The position numbers and the translations under genes were made by a program. Of a DNA stretch of 64,000 bases, positions 25,925 to 32,574 are shown piece by piece. The DNA comes from Nocardioides sp. YIM 152315 (GTDB lineage Bacteria; Actinomycetota; Actinomycetes; Propionibacteriales; Nocardioidaceae): positions 1 through 64,000 of the forward strand of contig NZ_JARGER010000034.1 of NCBI RefSeq assembly GCF_029210375.1, read 5' to 3'. Below the pieces are notes generated by a model that made no database searches, had not been told where the DNA came from, and saw only the letters and a program-made list of their open reading frames with translations. Every line of letters begins with the position of its first letter. Position 1 is the stretch's first letter.

Positions 25925-26394
25925 CTGTTCATGTTACCGCCCGGTCGTTCGTCGGCGGGGCAGGATCCTCGCCTCGCCGAGGGCGTGGTCAGTGGCGCGA
26001 GCGCGATGTCGAGAGCCGCTTCGAGCGGCGCGGGATCGTCTGCCACCCGGCTCAGGAGGCCGCCGCCGTGAAGCGCGGCGAGGATCAGTACGGCAAGCTC
26101 GTCGGCGGCGCGGCGGTCGTGGTGCCGGCGACCGGCGGCGGATCTGACCTCCGGCGGATTCTCGGAGGAGAGCACGCGCTCGACGGCCGCGGTGAGCAGT
26201 CCTTGCCAGGTGACCAGGAAGTCCCGTCCGGCGGCGCTGTCGGGCACCCGCCGCAGTGCGGTCGCGTAACGCGACTGGGGCCTCATCAGCTCCCGGACGA
26301 CGCGGCGTCGCCACCGCGTCATGTCCTCCCGGTTCGTGACCTGCGCGAGAGCGGCGTCTTCGATCGCCAAGACATCTACGAAGTGCGTCGTCAT
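25921..26394 (-). CDS. TetR-type ligand-binding domain without DNA-binding part
   Basis: 157 residues resembling the C-terminal half of a TetR regulator (GRDFLVTWQGLLTAAVERVL; DELAVLILAALHGGGLL). No N-terminal helix-turn-helix can be read upstream in any frame. The ATG at 26394 has GGGAAAGAG in front. It is either a truncated remnant or a free effector-binding partner able to heterodimerise with the full TetR encoded next, to which it is coupled by an ATGA overlap. The retained coupling makes the second possibility worth considering. Confidence 0.55.
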   Translation of the reverse strand: MTTHFVDVLAIEDAALAQVTNREDMTRWRRRVVRELMRPQSRYATALRRVPDSAAGRDFLVTWQGLLTAAVERVLSSENPPEVRSAAGRRHHDRRAADELAVLILAALHGGGLLSRVADDPAPLEAALDIALAPLTTPSARRGSCPADERPGGNMNR

Positions 26395-26446
26395 CCATCT
26401 CTTTCCCAGCGGTCGCCTGCAACGGCGCCGCATCCTGGCACGAAAG

Positions 26447-26462
26447 AGGACTGATCGGTCCA
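26447..26462. promoter_or_regulatory. TGGAC-N6-GTCCA operator, site 6 (one mismatch)
   Basis: On the minus strand TGGACCGATCAGTCCT, 53 bases upstream of the truncated-TetR/TetR operon. The position fits autorepression. Confidence 0.6.
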
Positions 26463-26509
26463 TCCAGCGTTCGAGCGCTGCGTCCTCTGACCTGAGCAGT
26501 ACAAGCCGA

Positions 26510-27097
26510 CTAGCGCTCCACGGGCGTCGGTGCGAGCGAGGACTTGTCCAGGTCGGCCTTGCGAAGCCGGAAGATCTGCAGCCGCAGCCCGTAGTACTTC
26601 TCGGTCTCTCCGGTCCACTCCATGCCGATGCGTCGAGCCACGTGCTCACCCGGCGCGTTGCCCGGCCTGACGACAGCGAAGACCTCCTCTTCGCCGTGAG
26701 TGAACGCATAGTGTGCCAAGGCATGCCCGGCCTCGGTCGCGTACCCCTGGCCCCACGCCTTCCGTGCTAGCTGGTAGCCGAGCTCGAGATCGTCTCCTTC
26801 GGGCGGGAGCGGGAGGATCTGGCACGAACCGACCACATGACCGGTCGTGATCTCCTCGATCGCCCACCGTCCTGCCGGGCGGCCGGGAGGCCCGGCAGGT
26901 GAGCCGATCCAGCTGTCCAGGAGGGCACGCATCCGGTCGACGTCCCTGACTGTGCCAAGCGCCGGAGACAACCAGCGCGCAACTTCGGGACTTCCGTAGA
27001 TCTCGAGGGCGTCGTCGGCGTCGCCGAGGCGCCACGGACGCAGGCGCAGTCGCGGCGTGGTGATGGTACTTCCGACGATCGTCACATCCTGGGTCAT
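26510..27097 (-). CDS. RimJ/RimL-type GNAT acetyltransferase
   Basis: 195 residues. The acetyl-CoA loop is RKAWGQGYATEAGHALAHYAF, and the N-terminal strand STITTPRLRLRPWRLGDADDALEIYG and late RRIGMEWTGETEKYYG are typical of the group that acetylates protein N-termini or small amines. The frame is open to 27172, but the ATG at 27097 follows CGAGGAGCAACG and is preferred. It has a strong palindromic operator about 60 bases upstream. It is an intact relative of the frameshifted gene at 24626. Confidence 0.85.
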   Translation of the reverse strand: MTQDVTIVGSTITTPRLRLRPWRLGDADDALEIYGSPEVARWLSPALGTVRDVDRMRALLDSWIGSPAGPPGRPAGRWAIEEITTGHVVGSCQILPLPPEGDDLELGYQLARKAWGQGYATEAGHALAHYAFTHGEEEVFAVVRPGNAPGEHVARRIGMEWTGETEKYYGLRLQIFRLRKADLDKSSLAPTPVER

Positions 27098-27146
27098 CGT
27101 TGCTCCTCGAGGTCGCGACGGCAGGTCGCCGCCCTTGCCAGAAAGT

Positions 27147-27180
27147 ACGTCGAACTGGACGAACTCGTCCAATTCGACGT
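27147..27180. promoter_or_regulatory. Extended palindrome containing TGGAC-N6-GTCCA, site 7
   Basis: The core TGGACGAACTCGTCCA is at 27156-27171. Symmetry extends to 34 bases, with 16-base arms around a 2-base centre and a single mismatch. It lies about 60 bases upstream of the GNAT at 26510-27097. It is the most extended of the seven copies. Confidence 0.7.
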
Positions 27181-27348
27181 GATGGACGGGTGCTGGTTCG
27201 GCGAACGAGACGAAAGACGTGCACCGCCACCGTCACCAACGGGTGTCGCGCTCGCGCGGCCTCTCTGAGGCTGTCCGTGGCCGGCATCGACTGCAGCCGG
27301 GACGGGTCTTGGGCGGCTCACTGATAGAACGGTACGGAGGATGAAGAG

Positions 27349-27801
27349 ATGGCGGTCAACATCGCGGCAATCACGTTCACCTGCGTCGACCCGCATGAGG
27401 CGGCGTCCTGGGCGGAGGCGCTGCGCAAGAGCGTCGCGGCGACCGTGAGCCCGGGGTCGGCGGCCGTCATCGCGGCCGTGCCCCTCCTCTTCCGACGAGG
27501 AGAGCGCACCGGACACACGGGGAACCGCACCCACCCCGACCGCACCACCATGGATTTCGACGCTGAGGCTGACCGCCTGCGCGATCTCGGCGCCACCGAG
27601 GTCCGCCGAAACCGGTGGCACTCGACGGGGCCCATCAACTTCCGCGACATCGAAGGCGACGAGTTCGACCTGGTCGCCGGATGGGCCCACGCGGCTCCGC
27701 TCACTCAACTGAACACCACCAATCGACCTGGGCCCGGCATCGGTACCGGTCCCGGAACTCACGCTTCGACGACGGGAGCCATCTCATGTCCGACCTGCTG
27801 A
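27349..27801 (+). CDS. Glyoxalase/VOC-like protein
   Basis: 150 residues. The start MAVNIAAITFTCVDP and the block FDAEADRLRDLGATEVRR ... FRDIEGDEFDLVAG match vicinal-oxygen-chelate (glyoxalase-like) proteins, which normally end at about 120 residues right after FDLVAG. Here 37 extra low-complexity residues follow, and the middle (VPLLFRRGERTGHTGNRTH) is shorter and more basic than usual. The gene may be partly decayed or have lost its stop. It overlaps the next gene by 16 bases. A metal-dependent role against electrophiles is possible but unproven. Confidence 0.65.
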   Translation: MAVNIAAITFTCVDPHEAASWAEALRKSVAATVSPGSAAVIAAVPLLFRRGERTGHTGNRTHPDRTTMDFDAEADRLRDLGATEVRRNRWHSTGPINFRDIEGDEFDLVAGWAHAAPLTQLNTTNRPGPGIGTGPGTHASTTGAISCPTC

Positions 27802-28115
27802 ACCAACTCGACGTCAACGACGGCGACCCGGTTGTCGCGACCCACATGGCGGACGCACTGACGGCGGCCGCGCTGGTCTTCGGCGACGGCGCGATCCAGA
27901 CCTTCACCCTCGACGGCCGAACCACATACACCGAGCGCGGCCGCCCAAGCTCGGGAGAGTGGCGCGTCGTGGGCGACGGGCAGTTCGAGTCGTTCTGGCC
28001 GCCGGCGTATACGGCGACCTACGACCTGACCTGGGTCGTGAAAGGCGGCGCGATCACCGGCCTGACCTTCGTCGACCGCCAACGCGGCGACCGCTTCGAA
28101 GGCCAGTACCGATGA
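27786..28115 (+). CDS. Conserved hypothetical protein
   Basis: 109 residues, no family named. It is soluble, with a beta-rich C-terminal half (FTLDGRTTYTERGRPSSGEWRVVGDGQFESFWPP) that suggests a small lipocalin-like or NTF2-like fold. The ATG at 27786 lies just inside the end of the VOC-like gene. Codon use matches the neighbours. Confidence 0.6.
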   Translation: MSDLLNQLDVNDGDPVVATHMADALTAAALVFGDGAIQTFTLDGRTTYTERGRPSSGEWRVVGDGQFESFWPPAYTATYDLTWVVKGGAITGLTFVDRQRGDRFEGQYR

Positions 28116-28174
28116 TCATGCTGCACCGGGGTACGGCCCGTCTAGGCAGTCGCCCAAACCCGCCGGTCGGCTCG

Positions 28175-28504
28175 TCAGACCAGCCCCGTGTCGCGGCGCG
28201 ACTCGAGAAGGACCACCTGGATCGGGTCGAACGCGACGTAGCCGCTGAAGTCGAAGCCGACGTGGTCGATCGCCGTCGACAACGGTGAGGGATATCCCCA
28301 GGCCGCGTCGGTGTGCACGCCGGCCCGGGTCGTGACGGTCCAGTATCGGGCTGCGCCCTTCCAGGGGCATGTGTACGGCGTCGCGCTGTCGTCGAACAGG
28401 CTCCACCTGACCGCGTCAGGCGGGAAGTAGAGATGGCCTTCGATCCTGACCAGTTGCTCCTCGTCGGCCTCGGCCACGACAGTTTCACCGATCCAAGCCT
28501 GCAC
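28175..28504 (-). CDS. DUF427 domain protein
   Basis: 109 residues matching DUF427. The GHLYFPPDAVRWSLF stretch, the TPYTCPWKGAARYWTV block with its conserved Cys-Pro-Trp-Lys-Gly, and a DHVGFDFSGYVAFDP ending are all characteristic. The domain is a small beta-barrel of unknown function, common in actinobacteria. It faces the previous gene and is divergent from the second molybdoenzyme module, with about 250 bases between. Confidence 0.85.
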   Translation of the reverse strand: MQAWIGETVVAEADEEQLVRIEGHLYFPPDAVRWSLFDDSATPYTCPWKGAARYWTVTTRAGVHTDAAWGYPSPLSTAIDHVGFDFSGYVAFDPIQVVLLESRRDTGLV

Positions 28505-28756
28505 GCGATCCTCCTGGTGTCCAGCGACGGTCCGATCGGTGACAGCCGCACCGACCTTCGCTTCCCTTGGTGGCCGCTCCCGGCGGCAGTCTTACCCCTC
28601 TGCCTCACGCGACGGTGGTTCCGCCGGCGCTGCTGTCGGCCGGAGACCGCGGTCGTCGAGTCCCGCCTTCCGGGGCAGGGGCTGGGTAAGACCCGGCGCT
28701 CGCCGACCCACTCAATGCGTGACATCGCCAGTCATACGGAGAGGACGGGTCGACTC

Positions 28757-29362
28757 ATGGCAGTGGTCAGCAGGGGTTTTGGAGGTCGTCGCCAGGTAGA
28801 CCCCCAAGTGCCACCCGGTCAGTACAGAACCGACGACTTCCCGGTTCTGACCGCCGGCCCGACCCCACTGATCGGTACCGTGAACTGGACGCTTGACGTC
28901 ACCGGTGTGGACGGCGCAAGTCACTCCGTGTCTTGGCAGCAGCTGATGGCACTCCCCGTCGAGGACGTCACCGTCGACCTCCACTGTGTGACCAAGTGGA
29001 GCAAGCTCGGCACACGGTGGCGAGGAGTGCCGGTGGCCGAAGTGCTGGGAGCCGTGGGGGCTGACCTGGAAGGCGTCGAGTACGTGATGGCCCACTCGCA
29101 CGGCGGCTACACCACGAACCTCCCTCTCCGCGACCTACTGCACGGACAGGCATGGGTCGCCTTCGAGTTCGACGGCTCCGCGCTCGCGGCCGCACACGGC
29201 GGGCCAGCGAGGCTGCTCGTTCCCCACCTCTACCTGTGGAAGTCCGCCAAATGGGTCAACGGGCTGGAGCTGCTCCGCGAGGACCGCCTCGGGTTCTGGG
29301 AGAACTTCGGCTACCACCCCTACGGAGACCCTTGGCGCGAGCAGCGCTACGCGGGGGACTGA
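28757..29362 (+). CDS. Sulfite-oxidase-fold molybdopterin oxidoreductase, copy 2
   Basis: 201 residues, a close paralogue of the protein at 15429. The molybdenum-ligand cysteine is again Cys 77 (VDLHCVTKWSK), and RWRGV, HSHGGYTTN, VPHLYLWKSAKW and the final YGDPWRE...AGD tail are conserved. No export signal is seen. The ATG at 28757 is the first supported start; the open frame upstream is antisense to DUF427. Its stop shares a base with the reductase start (TGATG). Unlike copy 1, no TGGAC-N6-GTCCA site was found in front of it. Confidence 0.88.
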   Translation: MAVVSRGFGGRRQVDPQVPPGQYRTDDFPVLTAGPTPLIGTVNWTLDVTGVDGASHSVSWQQLMALPVEDVTVDLHCVTKWSKLGTRWRGVPVAEVLGAVGADLEGVEYVMAHSHGGYTTNLPLRDLLHGQAWVAFEFDGSALAAAHGGPARLLVPHLYLWKSAKWVNGLELLREDRLGFWENFGYHPYGDPWREQRYAGD

Positions 29363-30243
29363 TGAAGGCTTTCCACATCAGCGACTGGGCGCGCAAGGAA
29401 ACGGTGCCCGACGTGAGTCCGCGCTACCAACCAGGTGATGCCGTTCCCCGTGCGAGCGGGGCGGACGCCAGGCTCCGCGTTCGTGGTCCGCTTCGATGGC
29501 TGCGAGCCGAACTGCGTGGCGCCTGGATGGAGACGCGATCGGCCAGGACGCTACTCTTCTCGGTTCCCGACTGGACCGGCCATGATCCGGGACAGCACGT
29601 GGACCTGAAGCTGACTTCGGAGGACGGGTACAGCGCGCAGCGCAGCTACTCGCTGGCGTCGACGTCGTCGCCTGGATGGGTCGAGCTCACCGTGCAGGCC
29701 GTTCCCGGTGGTGAGGCGTCGCCATACCTTGTCGACACCATGCAGCCCGGTGACGAGCTGCAACTGCGTGGCCCGATCGGCGGCTGGTTCCGCTGGACCG
29801 AGGACCTCCCCGGGCCGGTGCTGCTGATTGCCGGAGGCTCCGGAATCGTGCCGCTGATGGCGATGGTGCGCCGACGAATCGAGTCGGGTGTCGCGACGCC
29901 GTTTCACCTCAGCTACGTCGCCCGCACGCCCGACCACGTGATCTACACCAACGAGCTCGCCACGTACGCGCAGCGCTGCTCCGACCTCACCATCGAGCGG
30001 CTGTACACCCGGGCGGGCCTACCGGACGGCAGGCGCACCCCAGGACGACTCGCGCTCGCCGACATCCCCGGCCCGTCGAGTGCATTCTCTGCGGACGTCG
30101 CGACCGCGCCGCGCACGAGCCGGACCCGGGTCTACGTTTGCGGCCCGACCGGGTTCGTCGAGAACGCTGCGCGGCTGCTCCAGGAGCGTGGCCATGCCGC
30201 GGACGCCATCAGGACCGAGCGTTTCGGACCGACCGGGAGCTGA
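29362..30243 (+). CDS. FAD/NAD(P)-binding ferredoxin-reductase-type protein, copy 2
   Basis: 293 residues, paralogous to the protein at 16018. It has the FAD motif QRSYSLAST, the GPIGGWFRWTE loop, the nucleotide loop LLIAGGSGIVPLMAM, CGPTGFVENAARLL and the shared C-terminus RTERFGPTGS. It has an extra N-terminal extension of about 40 residues compared with copy 1, and no iron-sulfur domain. It is coupled to copy 2 of the molybdoenzyme, so the pair duplicated as a unit. No DUF6510 gene follows here. Confidence 0.87.
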   Translation: MKAFHISDWARKETVPDVSPRYQPGDAVPRASGADARLRVRGPLRWLRAELRGAWMETRSARTLLFSVPDWTGHDPGQHVDLKLTSEDGYSAQRSYSLASTSSPGWVELTVQAVPGGEASPYLVDTMQPGDELQLRGPIGGWFRWTEDLPGPVLLIAGGSGIVPLMAMVRRRIESGVATPFHLSYVARTPDHVIYTNELATYAQRCSDLTIERLYTRAGLPDGRRTPGRLALADIPGPSSAFSADVATAPRTSRTRVYVCGPTGFVENAARLLQERGHAADAIRTERFGPTGS

Positions 30244-30402
30244 GGCGCGAGGCGCGAGGACGTCGTTCGAGACAACGAATCCCTCGAGATTCGGCTCCGC
30301 CGATCGGAAAGAACCCGCGGCAAGGGTGACACGAATGAACTGCCCCGGTCGGACAGACGCCGGCTCGGGGTGAGATGCGAACGTGACAGGAGGTTCCGCA
30401 CG

Positions 30403-31356
30403 TTGACCAGCGTGAACAAGGCCATGCGCACGACAGCGGGGTGCGACGATGTGGCCCGGTACGGCAGCTTGGCGTTCGACGGCTCGCTGCCGCTGCAGGG
30501 AGCGGTCGAGATCGGCGAGCACCTCATGAGCTGTGACGCCTGCACGAACTACATCGACCAGGTCGCCAAGACGATCGCACTGATCGGCCTGCGCCCACCC
30601 ACCAATCGGCCGCCGACCTTGCGCGAACCCGACAGGCGTGACGAGAGCCGAGCTGCCGCCGGCGAACCTCCCCGAGACCTCGAGTCCGATGCGGCGCTAA
30701 TCCGCACACAGGCCTGGCTGGTCTCGCTCGCTCGGGCCATCGACCCCGCTCATGCCGAGGATCTGGTACAGAGCGCCTGGGACCACTTCCTGACCGACGA
30801 TCCGCCGACGACCCGTAGCCACGGCCAGCTCGCGTCCTTCCTGACCAAGCGAGCTCGCGAGCACGCCCGAGACGACGACGCCCGCGACCAGGCCTGGGCC
30901 GCAGACCTGGTGCGTCATCACCCGCACAACCCCGCAGACCTGGCCGAGACAGACCTTCCCGACCCTGGCGTCAACGAGGACTGGCGCGCTCTCGCCGATC
31001 TCGATGCCCTCGATCCGGACGGCGAACGCGCCGAGCTGTATCTCCCCGACCTCTACGGCGACGGGCCGGACAGAGAGGGATGGAGTGCTCCGCCGACAGC
31101 GTGGCCCACAGTCGCGAACATCCTCAGCCCCGAGGCGGAAGCCGAAACGGCCGAGTTGTACTCGGTACTCGACGCAGCCCTCGACGAACTGACCAGTGCC
31201 GCCGCGGATGCGGTCTACCTGGTGGACATCGAGGGGCATTCAGTTGCGACCGCGAGCAGCCGTCTGGGTCGTAGCACCAACGACATCCAGAGGAACTTGG
31301 TCGAAGCTCGCGATCATGTGCGCCGTCGAATCGACGACTACCTCGCTACGTCCTGA
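30403..31356 (+). CDS. Zinc-finger domain fused to an ECF-sigma-like protein
   Basis: About 317 residues from a TTG start nine bases after AGGAGG. Residues 1-60 carry a ZAS-like motif HLMSCDAC (HxxxCxxC). A Pro/Arg-rich linker follows. Residues 100-150 resemble sigma region 2 (LARAIDPAHAEDLVQSAWDHFL), then comes an acidic insertion. The last 70 residues resemble region 4 (LTSAAADAVYLVDIEGHSVA; SSRLGRSTNDIQRNLVEARDHV). The order is the fused form of the two-gene arrangement at 20691/21179. A sigma factor with its own built-in zinc sensor is the inference; a non-promoter regulatory role is the alternative. Confidence 0.7.
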   Translation: MTSVNKAMRTTAGCDDVARYGSLAFDGSLPLQGAVEIGEHLMSCDACTNYIDQVAKTIALIGLRPPTNRPPTLREPDRRDESRAAAGEPPRDLESDAALIRTQAWLVSLARAIDPAHAEDLVQSAWDHFLTDDPPTTRSHGQLASFLTKRAREHARDDDARDQAWAADLVRHHPHNPADLAETDLPDPGVNEDWRALADLDALDPDGERAELYLPDLYGDGPDREGWSAPPTAWPTVANILSPEAEAETAELYSVLDAALDELTSAAADAVYLVDIEGHSVATASSRLGRSTNDIQRNLVEARDHVRRRIDDYLATS

Positions 31357-31496
31357 ACGGCGTGGCGGTGCGGGACATGAAGATCAGCTCGCAGCCGCTG
31401 CCCGTGGCGCCGCGATGCGACGTAGTCGACCCAGGCACCTCATCCGGCCGTCAGAGCCGAACCGTCCAGTCGGTACAACAAGTCACAGGAGTGTCC

Positions 31497-31850
31497 ATGG
31501 AGCTCGATCGGGCCAAGCAGCTGCTCGAATCTGAACGGCAGCGGATCCACCGCCTCCTCGCCACCGCTGCGGAGGACACGTTGGGCGATAGCGCGGCAGA
31601 GCGCGAGGTCGGCGACGGTGACATCGACGCCGCACAGCCGCTCGAGCACGAAGCCGTGGACCTTGCGATCGAGCGCAGCCTCCGCGAGCGGCTGGACGCG
31701 ATCGCGCGCGCCGAGCAACGGATCGCGGACGGAACCTACGGCAAGTCTCTTGAGAGCGGGCGCGTCATCCCCGACGACCGACTCGAGATCGACCCGGCGG
31801 CCGAGCTGACCGTCGCGGAGGCCGCCAAGCGTCAGCACCATGACTACTAA
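31497..31850 (+). CDS. DksA/TraR-like protein lacking zinc cysteines
   Basis: 117 residues. A helical N-terminus (ERQRIHRLLATAAED) and the block LRERLDAIARAEQRIADGTYGKSLESGRVIPDDRLEIDPAAELTV match the DksA/TraR family, in which GTYGxCxxCGxxIPxxRL is the zinc finger. Here the first two zinc cysteines are Lys-Ser and Glu-Ser-type residues, and the distal pair is also missing, so it should not bind zinc. Such proteins bind RNA polymerase through the secondary channel. It overlaps the convergent permease fragment by a few bases. Confidence 0.75.
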   Translation: MELDRAKQLLESERQRIHRLLATAAEDTLGDSAAEREVGDGDIDAAQPLEHEAVDLAIERSLRERLDAIARAEQRIADGTYGKSLESGRVIPDDRLEIDPAAELTVAEAAKRQHHDY

Positions 31851-32296
31851 CGGTTCGCGTCGGTCTGCAGCAGTCGCCACGCTCCGAGCGTGAACGCTGC
31901 GGAGGCCCAGAGTGCGACTGTCGTCCGAGCCGAAGTGACGCTCATCAGGGCGCCGCAGCCGAAGATGAACGCGAGCCCGCTGAGCGTGGTCAGCCCGTCT
32001 GCCTGCGGGAGGCCCAGCGGCAAGAAGGCCTGGGCGGTGAAGCTCGCTGCGGCCGCGACGACGACGCCCAGCGAGATGGTCGCGAAGGCGACGGCGACGC
32101 ATCTGGCGATGAGGAGCACTCCGCGACGAGGCGTCCACTGCAAGGTGGGCACGATGCTGCCGCTGCCGTAGTCAGCGGTGGCGGTGACCGTCGTGAGGGC
32201 GAGGATGCCGAAGAGCGCGAACATCCCGCTCGACTGGCCGGCATCCCAGGCGGTCGAACCGGGCGTGACGCTGGCGGGGTCGGTCTGCACGGCCAC
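31847..32296 (-). CDS. ABC-2-type permease fragment
   Basis: 149 residues with three to four membrane segments. The segment FGILALTTVTATADYGSGSIVPTLQWTPRRGVLLIAR is the conserved cytoplasmic-edge motif of ABC-2 permeases, which usually have about 250 residues and six helices. The N-terminal helices preceding that motif are short or absent, and no ATP-binding subunit gene is nearby. It is most likely a truncated remnant at the border with the steroid cluster. Confidence 0.6.
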   Translation of the reverse strand: MAVQTDPASVTPGSTAWDAGQSSGMFALFGILALTTVTATADYGSGSIVPTLQWTPRRGVLLIARCVAVAFATISLGVVVAAAASFTAQAFLPLGLPQADGLTTLSGLAFIFGCGALMSVTSARTTVALWASAAFTLGAWRLLQTDANR

Positions 32297-32496
32297 GGCA
32301 CCGAGGCCGATGACGGCTAGGCGCGTGCTCAGTCACCGGTGGACGGGGCAGTGCGGGACAGTTGCCTCGCCGCGGTGAGCACGCAACCTTCCGCGAGGAG
32401 GAAGAGGTGGCTGACGCACCACCGGTCACCGTCCACGGCACCCCGGGGGCCGGCTGCGTACGGCGACGACGGACGTGGCACTTGCTCGTGGATACT

Positions 32497-32526
32497 ATTT
32501 CGGTTAGCAATAGTTCGGACCGAAAT
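32497..32526. promoter_or_regulatory. Inverted repeat upstream of the amidase gene
   Basis: ATTTCGGT at 32497-32504 and ACCGAAAT at 32519-32526 form an 8-base inverted repeat with 14 bases between, in an unusually AT-rich patch. A second nested repeat (CTATT ... AATAG) overlaps it. It is about 50-80 bases before the amidase start, a suitable place for an operator or promoter. Confidence 0.5.
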
Positions 32527-32574
32527 GAAGAGGCGAGCCGGCGTGCCACCGCCTCCCGTGGTGGAAGGACGTCG

